Positions 1 through 7,942 of a stretch of DNA of 64,000 bases are shown in pieces. Origin of the DNA: Bacteroides sp. (lineage in GTDB: Bacteria; Bacteroidota; Bacteroidia; Bacteroidales; Bacteroidaceae); contig JAJQFD010000020.1 in assembly GCA_021201335.1 (NCBI GenBank), positions 57,677 through 121,676 on the forward strand. The letters are read 5' to 3'. The number at the start of each line of letters is the position of its first letter. Position 1 is the stretch's first letter. A program made the position numbers and the translations under genes. Below the pieces are notes generated by a model that was not told the origin of the DNA, searched no databases, and saw nothing but the letters and a program-made list of their open reading frames with translations.

Positions 1-2624
1 GCTCTTGAAATATCTGGCACACCATCTTTCAGGATATACTGACCGTTAACATAGTTGAAATCGTCCACCGTATAATGACCATCACTTATGAATCCGCGTA
101 CCAGCCCGATCGGTTTACCTTCTTCAAACATGTAGTCGTTGGTAGGAACCAATGCCGAAGATCCCCAGTAGGAGGAATAAAGATATTGTTCCGCATTCGG
201 AAGCTTATCCAGTTTATTACGGTTGTAATTATAGATAGCTCCGACATTGAAACGGAAATCACGGGTTTTGATTACATCCGCATTGACTGAAAGCTCGATT
301 CCCCGGTTTGATGTCTGACCAAAATTTTGGAACTGATAAGAATATCCGGTTGTATTGTCTACAGGTACAGCCATCAGCAAGTCTTTGGTAGTATTCCAAT
401 ATACTTCAAGACTACCATTAATACGATTATTCAGGAATCCAAAATCAAGACCAATATTGCGGGATATTGTTGTTTCCCATTTCAAATCAGGATTAGCAAG
501 CAAACCGTCCGGACGATAGAATGAACCGAATTCTCCGTTAATTGGGGTATGATTGCTACCTGACCCCAGACTTGACCATGTTTCGCGCCAAAGATTGGAA
601 CTGATATTATCTGCACCCGACGTACCATAGGATAAGCGGAGTTTCAGATAGGAAAGCCAGTCTTTCGTACTTTCCATAAACGATTCTTCAGAAAGCCGCC
701 ATGCAATAGCTGCCGCAGGAAAATATCCCCACCGATTATTAGGAGCAAACTTGGAAGAACCATCCGAACGGAGAGTCGCTGTAAGAAGATAACGATCAAA
801 TAGGTTATAATTTAAACGTCCAAAGAATGATACGGTATGATCGGGAACCTCAATTTTATTGGTAGTAGATAGCGAAGTTGTTGCCGTATGAATCAGACCC
901 ATAGTCGTCTTATAGTCGAATGTACTTGGATAACCACGCCCTTCTATTTTTGATGATTCGGATTCTGACTTCAGAACTTCATTTCCCAGAAGCATTGAAA
1001 ACACATGGTCTTTACCCAAATCGAAATTATAATTCACGGTAGATACTGAACGTAGGCCTTCGCTTTGACCCCGAGTGAGGTTAGCGCGTTTGTCCCCGTT
1101 GGTATATCCGTTTTCATAATATGAGTTTTTAGAAGAACCCCGCGAGAGTGATAATTCGCTACGGGCCGTAAGACCTTTAATGATTTCCCAGGATAAAGCT
1201 GCCGAGAGCCTCAGTGAACGGGAATGTGTTTTATCTGTAATATCATTAATCAGATCAACCGGATTGTGTTTATCGTCGATATTTGCTACACCAAAACCAA
1301 AACCCGAGGCAACTTCCGAATAATCTACTCCACCCAATGGATTATCAATCGGACGATAGATATAGGCACCTGATACATCAGAACCTTTTCCATTAGTTAC
1401 ATTCTCACGGCCATTAGAGTTCGTTTCCGTATAACGTATATCCATATCCAAGTCGAGCCCTTTTGTCAGATTTTGCTGGAGTTTTAATGAAGCATTCAAG
1501 CGGTTGTAGTCAGAATTGATTTTAATTCCTTCGTCATTGATATATCCAATCGTTGTATTAATTTTTGTCTTGTCATTACCGCCAGAAACAGTAACGTAGT
1601 GACTATGCGACAAAGCAGTTCGCAGCACATCATCCGTGTAATCATGTGCCTTTATATTGGCGTAATCTGCATAATGATTACCATATTTACTTCCCAGACC
1701 AAAATACTTTTCAACAGCATCTTGGTTGGCAGTTCCGCGTGAAGCGGCATAACTCCAGTTGTGCAGAATATACTCCTGTGCTGAAAGAGTTTCCAATGTC
1801 TTGGCAACGTTTTTTACCTGTACGTAACCGTCATACGAAACCTTAATACGTCCTTCTTTACCCTTCTTGATTGTTATAAGGATTACACCGTTTGCTCCCC
1901 GGGCTCCGTAAATAGCTGTAGAGGAAGCATCCTTTAATACATCAATGGATTCTATTTCTGAAGCAGGTATATCATTGATATTGCTTACCGGAAATCCATC
2001 GACTACATATAACGGATCGTTGGACTGGGTGATTGAACCGCCTCCACGCACCCGTACCGATATAGTAGCCCCCGGACGACCGTCTTGCGAGGTTACATTT
2101 ACACCCGGCAGACGACCTTGTAATGCCTGTGCTACATTGGATACGGGATTAGCAGCAATTTCCTCCCCTTTCACCGAAGCTACTGCACCTGTCAGATCCC
2201 GGCGTTTAACTGTACCGTAACCAATAACCACTACTTCTTCTAGAATTTCAGTATCTTCATTTAGCTGGATATTGATAAAACTTTTGCCTGCCACCGGAAT
2301 ATCCTGCTCTGTATAACCAATATAAGAAACATGTAATACTCCATTAGACGCCACATTTATGGTGAAATTACCGTCCATATCGGAAACAACTCCATTTGCT
2401 GTTCCTTTTTCCATAATTGTAGCACCAATAATAGGATCACCGTTTGCATCTTTAACTGTACCTGAAATCCTGAGTTTGTTCTGGTTGGATGCCTGTTGTA
2501 TTTCTGTCAGCGTCCCCTCTTCTAAAACAAACTCGGTGTTAGAAGTAAGAGCCAGCGAGAAATTACTTAAACTTAGGTAAACTGACGCTCCGAGCAACAG
2601 TATGGCCTTTTTCGTGTAATTCAT
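1..2624 (-). CDS. SusC/RagA-type TonB-linked outer membrane receptor, 3' end cut by the window edge
   Basis: This is an outer-membrane receptor that imports oligosaccharides or other large ligands using TonB energy. About 874 residues are visible, against roughly 1000-1100 for the family, and the C-terminal barrel strands lie off the left edge. The start at 2624 gives a signal peptide of about 25 residues (MNYTKKAILLLG...). A carboxypeptidase-regulatory-like domain follows (about residues 50-135, with GTVKDANGDPIIGATI), then the TonB box EEVVVIGYGT, a plug domain (NPVSNVAQALQGRLPGV, IYGARGANGVILITIK) and barrel repeats. The SusD partner would be the next gene downstream, outside the window. 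It is divergent from a pectinesterase, which suggests but does not prove a pectic substrate. Family assignment is very secure; substrate is inference. Confidence 0.95.
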   Translation of the reverse strand, partial: MNYTKKAILLLGASVYLSLSNFSLALTSNTEFVLEEGTLTEIQQASNQNKLRISGTVKDANGDPIIGATIMEKGTANGVVSDMDGNFTINVASNGVLHVSYIGYTEQDIPVAGKSFINIQLNEDTEILEEVVVIGYGTVKRRDLTGAVASVKGEEIAANPVSNVAQALQGRLPGVNVTSQDGRPGATISVRVRGGGSITQSNDPLYVVDGFPVSNINDIPASEIESIDVLKDASSTAIYGARGANGVILITIKKGKEGRIKVSYDGYVQVKNVAKTLETLSAQEYILHNWSYAASRGTANQDAVEKYFGLGSKYGNHYADYANIKAHDYTDDVLRTALSHSHYVTVSGGNDKTKINTTIGYINDEGIKINSDYNRLNASLKLQQNLTKGLDLDMDIRYTETNSNGRENVTNGKGSDVSGAYIYRPIDNPLGGVDYSEVASGFGFGVANIDDKHNPVDLINDITDKTHSRSLRLSAALSWEIIKGLTARSELSLSRGSSKNSYYENGYTNGDKRANLTRGQSEGLRSVSTVNYNFDLGKDHVFSMLLGNEVLKSESESSKIEGRGYPSTFDYKTTMGLIHTATTSLSTTNKIEVPDHTVSFFGRLNYNLFDRYLLTATLRSDGSSKFAPNNRWGYFPAAAIAWRLSEESFMESTKDWLSYLKLRLSYGTSGADNISSNLWRETWSSLGSGSNHTPINGEFGSFYRPDGLLANPDLKWETTISRNIGLDFGFLNNRINGSLEVYWNTTKDLLMAVPVDNTTGYSYQFQNFGQTSNRGIELSVNADVIKTRDFRFNVGAIYNYNRNKLDKLPNAEQYLYSSYWGSSALVPTNDYMFEEGKPIGLVRGFISDGHYTVDDFNYVNGQYILKDGVPDISR

Positions 2625-2844
2625 AAATTAATTGTTTTGATTAAACCTGATAAATTTTGTGCTAAAAGGAAGATCATCAAAGTATTAGATTATCTTCTTA
2701 AACAGATTCACATGGATAGGTCACAAGGGTTTGCCCTTATTATACTTATCACATGTCTAAGTCTTAATTCCTAGTTTATTCATATCTCTGTGATTTTAAG
2801 GTGATACATTCATCTAGCTGCAAATAACTTAATCTTTGGCCATA

Positions 2845-2906
2845 TGGAAGTGGAATATGTGCTCAAATCGGTTAACTTTTTGATTTGAGCGATTTGTATA
2901 CTTCCA
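2845..2906. promoter_or_regulatory. Two-block inverted repeat, possible regulator operator
   Basis: The outer arms are TGGAAGT (2845-2851) and ACTTCCA (2900-2906). The inner arms are GCTCAAATC (2861-2869) and GATTTGAGC (2882-2890). Both arm pairs are perfect and share one centre, and each side has the same 9-base gap between blocks. The element sits about 110 bases upstream of the pectinesterase promoter and about 220 bases from the SusC-like start. Such symmetry suits a dimeric activator, for example a hybrid two-component or AraC-type regulator of a polysaccharide locus. That role is inferred. Confidence 0.55.
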
Positions 2907-3016
2907 CAGGTGGAATCCAATCAAATAATCTACTTTAAGATTGATGCCTCTACATTCTCCTTTTTATGCAGAAATACAGGAAGAAGAAAATCGACTCTTT
3001 CAGACAATTATTCCTC

Positions 3017-3045
3017 TTGAATATGTGATAGTACTTATACTTTTG
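3017..3045 (+). promoter_or_regulatory. Bacteroidetes-type promoter of the pectinesterase gene
   Basis: TTG (3017-3019), an 18-base spacer, then TACTTTTG (3038-3045), which matches the TAnnTTTG -7 consensus of this phylum. Transcription would start near 3052, about 30 bases before the ATG. Confidence 0.5.
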
Positions 3046-3082
3046 CTCAGTAAATGTTTAACCGATATAATAATTTTAGTGT

Positions 3083-4159
3083 ATGAAGATTACCTTTGTT
3101 ACCTCTTTAATCATGCTGTTGTTTTTCTCAGCTTTTAATAGAGTATCCGCAAAAGTTACCCCGGATCTTATAGTGGCTAAAGATGGAAGTGGCAATTATA
3201 CCACTTTACAAGCAGCCATTGATATAGCTCCCGATCAGGGAAAAGAAAGGTTTGTGATTTATATAAAGAATGGTTTGTATAACACGGAAAAGTTAATTAT
3301 CCCTGAAAATAAAACGAATCTAGTATTGGTGGGAGAGAATAGTGATAAAACAATCATCAGCTATCACATTTACGATTGTAAAAGTCCGGAATCAGAAAAT
3401 AAATGTCCGGCTGAATCCTGGGCACTATGGAAGGATAATAGGCCTTTGATTCGCACCTCTGCCACATTAACTATCCTGGCAAGTGATTGCCTGCTCCAAA
3501 ACCTTACCGTAGAAAATACAGCCGGACCAGTCGGCCAAGCTTTGGCCGTTACCCTCCGTGGAGACAGGATTGTATTTCGCGATTGCCGTCTCATAGGATA
3601 TCAGGATACCGTCTTTATGTGGTCGGATGGGATGCGAAACTACTTTAAAAATTGTTTAGTTGTGGGCCGTACCGATTATATCTATGGAGGAGGAATTGGT
3701 TATTTCCAGTCTTGCGAAATCCGTAGTTACGGCGGAGGATGGATAACTGCTCCTTCGACTCCGGAAGACCAGCCGTATGGATTCGTATTCAACAACTGTA
3801 ATTTCACTTATTCCCTGAATAGTCCTCGGCCGGGAGATGATGGTAAACCTGTAGCCATTGGCCGTCCCTGGCATAAATACCCGAAAGTAACTATATTAAA
3901 TTCAGAGATGGGCGAAGAAATTCATCCGGAAGGGTGGCCTACTACCTGGAACATGGAGTATGCTGATAGTAGCGGTAAGCTTCACCTGTATGAATATAAT
4001 AATACCGGAAAAGGAGCTGATATGAGTAAACGGGCTAAATGGGTGGGTATAAGAGCGTTGAATAAAAAAGAAGTAAAGAATTATACGATAAAGCGAGTAC
4101 TTGGCGGGGCGGACGGCTGGATACCGGAGAAGGTGAAGGTATCTTTACAAGCTGATTAG
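3083..4159 (+). CDS. Secreted pectinesterase (carbohydrate esterase family 8)
   Basis: This enzyme removes methyl esters from homogalacturonan so that lyases can cut it. The 358-residue protein starts with a signal peptide (MKITFVTSLIMLLFFSAFNRVSA) and folds as a right-handed beta-helix. The family's catalytic signatures are present: a Gln near residue 152 (GQALAV), YQDTVF with Asp175, GRTDYIYG with Asp198, and IGRPW with Arg261 and Trp263. Length is normal. It is alone on its strand, divergent from a SusC-like receptor, with its own promoter and a symmetric operator-like element upstream. Together with kduI/kduD at 42-44 kb it indicates pectin use. Confidence 0.93.
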   Translation: MKITFVTSLIMLLFFSAFNRVSAKVTPDLIVAKDGSGNYTTLQAAIDIAPDQGKERFVIYIKNGLYNTEKLIIPENKTNLVLVGENSDKTIISYHIYDCKSPESENKCPAESWALWKDNRPLIRTSATLTILASDCLLQNLTVENTAGPVGQALAVTLRGDRIVFRDCRLIGYQDTVFMWSDGMRNYFKNCLVVGRTDYIYGGGIGYFQSCEIRSYGGGWITAPSTPEDQPYGFVFNNCNFTYSLNSPRPGDDGKPVAIGRPWHKYPKVTILNSEMGEEIHPEGWPTTWNMEYADSSGKLHLYEYNNTGKGADMSKRAKWVGIRALNKKEVKNYTIKRVLGGADGWIPEKVKVSLQAD

Positions 4160-4776
4160 GTCATGTGGGAAAGTATTTCTTTTAGGTGCTATACCCCAAA
4201 TTAACCACTAATCCTCATTAAATTGATGAAATGGGATACACAGGAATCATCATTATTCTTGTATTAATATTCTTATATTCAATTTTAATACATTTTATAA
4301 ACCAACAGAAAACCAAAACTATTATTGACATCATAAATCGCAAAAAACCAAAACCTTGACCACACAAACACCTGATTATCAACAATTTACAAATCATCAA
4401 AAAGGGTATATAACTAAGGGATCCCAAGGTATATAACTAAGCATCCCTTAGGTACGTACCTAAGGACCCTTTAGTTATATACCTTGGCACTCCTTAATTA
4501 TACAAAATAGAGAAATTACAACAACCCATCAATCGGAAGAAGATAACTAGCCGACGACTATAGAGATTTTTTGCATAAATATCCGAAAATGATTATCCGT
4601 CATTTCGAAATGGTAAAAAAATATATTGTTAAGAAAATATTCCAGGGAGAACATTCAAAACTACAAGATAAATATACAAGATCGAATTAATAAAGCGCTA
4701 TACACGAATTTATTAACTTTAAAATTCTAGAATTAATTTATATCTTCGTATTCATATAACACAATAATAAAACACA
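4160..4776. other. Intergenic region with a palindromic repeat cluster
   Basis: This is 617 bases of AT-rich sequence between the pectinesterase and the polyamine-linked operon. It holds the palindrome and repeats at 4404-4487. A weak promoter-like TATCTTCG at 4741-4748 may serve the operon beginning at 4777. I see no gene here; a 69-codon frame on the minus strand has no recognisable content. Confidence 0.6.
4404..4487. repeat. Near-palindrome made from three copies of GGTATATAACTAA
   Basis: The unit GGTATATAACTAA followed by GATCCC or a close variant occurs at 4405-4425, at 4428-4447, and inverted at 4464-4483. Positions 4424-4487 form a 64-base near-palindrome: the outer 17 bases of each arm pair perfectly (CCAAGGTATATAACTAA), and the centre is a perfect 20-base palindrome at 4446-4465. 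It could extrude as a cruciform, terminate transcription or bind a protein. The function is unknown. Confidence 0.85.
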
Positions 4777-5601
4777 ATGCAAAACTTTTTCAGTTCTGAA
4801 ATTCTTCAATACTGGGACATTCTTAGCGAATATATTAATCCATTCTCTGTCCTGATATGGGGTATCCTCGGGGGTATTACAGCTTTTATTGCAACTCTGG
4901 TACTAATGATTTACTATCGTAAGAAGATACTGGTTCGCAGACGGCATTGGACCTTGAAAGTCCTTTCTTATTGCTACCTTGTTTTTCTTCCTCTTTTTAT
5001 TGGTTTTTGCGCTATGCAATGGTCAGCATTGCATAATTGCGAAAAACAGATTGTGAAAAATATACCCAAATACCTGGGAGAGACCAATCAATTATTCAAT
5101 ACCTATATCCGTGCTGAGGTGGTAAAAATTGTTAGTGAAGAAATTCTCAAATCAAGTGGTCATGAATTATTAGACCAAGCCGTTGGTGGAGCACAGAACC
5201 TTGCAGGTGGCTTGTTGAAAACGGTAGGAGTCAGTTCTGGTAAATCGACATCAGAAGGAACAGCCGTTACGAATGCTCTTGCCGCTTATGTAAGCTCTTT
5301 CCTGGTGGAAACCGGATTTGTGCGCAAATATATCGTTTCCGAAATCAAAAAGAAGGTGGGAGATGTATTGCTTATGGATAAAAAACTCACGAATGAATTT
5401 TTCGATATAGAGATCAATAAAATACTTGAGAGCGGAATCCTGAATACGGTGGTTGAAAAACATGTGAGGAATATATTTGGCAGTTTTAAACTGAATGTAT
5501 GGCTTATGTTCCTGCTTGGAATGGCAATTCCGGTCATAGAGATTATTATTGCCAATAAATTGTATAAACACAAACCAGAAAATGAAGAAACACCTGTTTA
5601 A
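4777..5601 (+). CDS. Membrane protein of unknown function, first gene of the polyamine-linked operon
   Basis: I do not recognise this 274-residue protein. Two hydrophobic segments near the N-terminus (about residues 24-46 and 65-83) and one near the C-terminus (about 238-260) flank a central region of about 150 residues. That region is rich in amphipathic helix with a Gly-rich patch (DQAVGGAQNLAGGLLKTVG). The layout suggests a domain between membrane anchors. The last 20 bases overlap the start of the S-adenosylmethionine decarboxylase gene, so translation is probably coupled. Context links it to polyamine chemistry at the membrane. Confidence 0.8.
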   Translation: MQNFFSSEILQYWDILSEYINPFSVLIWGILGGITAFIATLVLMIYYRKKILVRRRHWTLKVLSYCYLVFLPLFIGFCAMQWSALHNCEKQIVKNIPKYLGETNQLFNTYIRAEVVKIVSEEILKSSGHELLDQAVGGAQNLAGGLLKTVGVSSGKSTSEGTAVTNALAAYVSSFLVETGFVRKYIVSEIKKKVGDVLLMDKKLTNEFFDIEINKILESGILNTVVEKHVRNIFGSFKLNVWLMFLLGMAIPVIEIIIANKLYKHKPENEETPV

Positions 5602-5947
5602 AGGGAGTCATATCTTGGCAGAATTTTACGGTGTGTCAAATACATCCTATTTTGATGATTCTGCTCTTTGTACCTGTTTGGAATACGGTTGCCAGAAAGC
5701 AAATGTTACTTTACTAAAGTATGACTATTCAATGTTTGATAACGGAGGGTATACAGCCTTTGCCCTATTGGAAGAATCACATATTTCAATCCATACTTAT
5801 CCGGAATATCAGGCTATCTTTCTGGACGTATTTACTTGCGGTAATACCAATACCCGAATGATTGTGGATATATTGGAAGAGTATTACCAACCAACAGATA
5901 AAAAAGTGCAAATAATAGAGAGAGGAAAAGAAGATTTTAACCTATAA
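5582..5947 (+). CDS. speD: S-adenosylmethionine decarboxylase proenzyme (prokaryotic type)
   Basis: It makes decarboxylated SAM, the aminopropyl donor for polyamine synthesis. The proenzyme cleaves itself to form a pyruvoyl group. The 121-residue length fits the short class, and LLEESHISIHTYPE holds the cleavage site: Ser66 is the future pyruvoyl, with His71 and Cys86 (DVFTCG) behind it. The spacing of 5 and 20 residues equals that of Ser63, His68 and Cys83 in the Thermotoga enzyme. I chose the ATG at 5582 because it gives the usual N-terminus; an in-frame ATG at 5549 lies deeper in the upstream gene. The aminopropyltransferase partner is encoded at 7942-9468 in the same operon. Confidence 0.94.
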   Translation: MKKHLFKGSHILAEFYGVSNTSYFDDSALCTCLEYGCQKANVTLLKYDYSMFDNGGYTAFALLEESHISIHTYPEYQAIFLDVFTCGNTNTRMIVDILEEYYQPTDKKVQIIERGKEDFNL

Positions 5948-5955
5948 ATCAGGAA

Positions 5956-7488
5956 GTGGAAAAAATATATAAACTAACCAAAGGTGATAACCTGGCTATT
6001 GATAATAAACCATACACTGTAAAAGGTGTGTTGGAATTAAAGCAAGCCAACTTTAGATGGAAAGAGTTCCTGCTAACAGATACAACCGGACAAGAAACGT
6101 GGCTGAATGTTGAACCGGCTACTCAGGAATTAATCCTTTACCGGGAAACGACTCAGCAGGATCGCCGCCTTATGGAAGAAAGAGAACATACTGTTTTCGA
6201 AACAGGAAAAGGAACTGTAATCCTTGCTAACAATATTCAGGGTATATCGAGAGGGAATACGGTAGAATTTGCCGATTATGTTTTTACCGAAAATGAACGG
6301 GAGCGATGGAGTTATGAGAAATGGAAAGAGGAAGAGTTTTATTTCATCGGAAAAAAGATTTCCTTATCAAGCATAACTCTCCTATCCAATCGGGAAAAGA
6401 TATTATCATCTACTAAAGATACTTCCAAACGTACGTTGAAAGATTGGAGATCATTATCCTTAGGCCAAAAACTCCGGTTAAGAGGAACGGAATATTATAT
6501 TAGTGGAATAGCCGATTATAAACAACATCAATTCCAATGGACGGAATATAAGCTAGAAGCGGGGACAGAAACGTTATGGTTGTCAGTTGAAGGATCTACT
6601 CCCGGGAAAGTTGATTTCAGTATCTTCCGGATTATTCCCCGCAGGGACGTTGCATTTTCCCAGAATTATAAAAAAGCAACATACCAGGATACGGTGTATG
6701 ATTGTGTGGATGCAGGTAATGGAAGAGTAATCAGGAGTTCGGGTAAGGTAGACTTTGATCCGAATGAACCCTTTTCCTTTCGGGATTACGAAGCCAAAGA
6801 CGGCAGACTGCTTTCTTTTGAGAAATGGGAGGATGAAACGGAAACATCCGTGGGAGAAACCCTTCAGGAGTTTGAAATAGAGATACTCCAAGGAAAAAAG
6901 AAAAAGCTAACGAACATAAAAGCCTCGAATGTTATATGGGCAATCTGCGGTATTGCCATTTCCATGGTATTTATTATTCCCTGGATTTCCAGTCTTTTTG
7001 CACTTCCCATTCAGGATACTATTAAAAAGAATTCCAGATTCAGCTATGTTACTTCCATTACGGCTACAGGTAATTCAAAAAATAAAAGCCATATTTATGA
7101 AACCAGTTTTTCTCCCGACCAGACTTGCCAATATATCATTAAAATTGATCCGGAGAATACGGAATGTGTGATTACTCCGAATGAAAAAGGAGCTGAAGAG
7201 ATTTTTCTTCAAACGAATAAAGAAACGGTACTGATTTATATCAGTGAAGATAATACGACGTATGTACAGCTAAGTAAAAAAGAAACGGATGAGGAAAATA
7301 CACCTTACCGGGCACGTTCGTACCATCGGGTAGCAGGTTTTTATACTTCCGGCATGCGCTGGTCAACAATCCCAACCGAAGGAGAAAAACTAAACACCTC
7401 TAAATACAATTCATTTCTCCATCAAGCCCGACAGGAAAGTATTAATGCCCGAAGAGCACGCGGAGGTGGCACTAGTTTTGGAAAATGA
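5956..7488 (+). CDS. Double DUF4178 protein with one transmembrane segment
   Basis: This 510-residue protein holds two related N-terminal repeats of the DUF4178 type, about residues 1-140 and 165-300. Each has an aromatic strand pattern (FRWKEFLL...ETWLNVE and FQWTEYKL...TLWLSVE). A single transmembrane helix (about 325-350) and a soluble domain of about 150 residues follow. The extreme C-terminus is ARGGGTSFGK, a Gly-rich tail ending in Phe-Gly-Lys. The start is GTG at 5956, eight bases after the decarboxylase stop; the AGGAA at 5951-5955 abuts it, so the exact start is uncertain. DUF4178 has no settled function; it is linked here to polyamine genes by operon context. Confidence 0.85.
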   Translation: MEKIYKLTKGDNLAIDNKPYTVKGVLELKQANFRWKEFLLTDTTGQETWLNVEPATQELILYRETTQQDRRLMEEREHTVFETGKGTVILANNIQGISRGNTVEFADYVFTENERERWSYEKWKEEEFYFIGKKISLSSITLLSNREKILSSTKDTSKRTLKDWRSLSLGQKLRLRGTEYYISGIADYKQHQFQWTEYKLEAGTETLWLSVEGSTPGKVDFSIFRIIPRRDVAFSQNYKKATYQDTVYDCVDAGNGRVIRSSGKVDFDPNEPFSFRDYEAKDGRLLSFEKWEDETETSVGETLQEFEIEILQGKKKKLTNIKASNVIWAICGIAISMVFIIPWISSLFALPIQDTIKKNSRFSYVTSITATGNSKNKSHIYETSFSPDQTCQYIIKIDPENTECVITPNEKGAEEIFLQTNKETVLIYISEDNTTYVQLSKKETDEENTPYRARSYHRVAGFYTSGMRWSTIPTEGEKLNTSKYNSFLHQARQESINARRARGGGTSFGK

Positions 7489-7525
7489 AAATAAGATGAA
7501 AAGTATAACGAAAATATAGAAAGAG

Positions 7526-7729
7526 ATGGAAAGTATTTTAAGTTCCCTGGGATATGGCTTACTAGGTATCCTGTTATTAATTATAGGTGTCGTATTTATG
7601 AACCTGGTTATTCCCTATAAATTTACCAGAGAGATTTTTGAAGAAAAGAGTGTGGCAACAGGCGTATTCGTTGCAGGTATCTTTATCGGATTGGCTATTA
7701 TTATCAGGTCTGTAATTATAGGAGGATAA
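7526..7729 (+). CDS. DUF350 small membrane protein, first copy
   Basis: It has 67 residues and two transmembrane helices (about 8-30 and 44-64), with the family's SVATGVFVAGIFIGLAIII pattern in the second helix. DUF350 proteins usually have two or four such helices. This one and the next gene may together equal one four-helix protein. The three-base gap to the second copy implies joint translation. The function is unknown; the family often lies beside spermidine synthase-like genes. Confidence 0.88.
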   Translation: MESILSSLGYGLLGILLLIIGVVFMNLVIPYKFTREIFEEKSVATGVFVAGIFIGLAIIIRSVIIGG

Positions 7730-7732
7730 AAA

Positions 7733-7942
7733 ATGAATTTAACAGGTATTATATCTACACTTCAATATTGGGCAGTAGGTCTTATTATTTTCGTAATCGG
7801 TTATTATGCGATGGTATTTCTCTGCAAAGCAAAAGGCATTAACCTTAATAAAGCAATTGACGATCACAACGCAGCTGCAGGGATAGCTATGGCCGGGTTC
7901 ATTATAGCCCTTGGTATCGTTATCAGTGGAGCTGTTCAATAA
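7733..7942 (+). CDS. DUF350 small membrane protein, second copy
   Basis: It has 69 residues and two transmembrane helices. The loop and second helix carry DDHNAAAGIAMAGFIIALG, closer to the DUF350 consensus than the first copy. It differs enough from its neighbour to be an old duplication, suggesting a heteromeric complex. Its stop overlaps the next start by one base (TAATG), a sign of translational coupling with the aminopropyltransferase. Confidence 0.9.
   Translation: MNLTGIISTLQYWAVGLIIFVIGYYAMVFLCKAKGINLNKAIDDHNAAAGIAMAGFIIALGIVISGAVQ

Larger units (their letters stand above)
2625..3082. other. Divergent intergenic region between the SusC-like gene and pectinesterase
   Basis: This AT-rich region holds the control sequences of both divergent genes: the inverted repeat at 2845-2906 and a promoter for the pectinesterase at 3017-3045. 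I found no clear TAnnTTTG box facing the SusC-like gene. The short reading frame at 2941-3138 is not convincing as a gene. Confidence 0.7.

Noticed and set aside
2941..3138. A 65-codon frame before the pectinesterase
   Set aside because: It overlaps the pectinesterase promoter and start in another frame and has no conserved content.
4218..4427. A 69-codon minus-strand frame
   Set aside because: It is AT-rich and hydrophobic by composition and runs into the repeat cluster, with no sign of selection as a protein.
5251..5573. Two minus-strand frames of about 100 codons
   Set aside because: Both lie inside the operon's first gene, which has a sensible membrane-protein layout and coupled translation.
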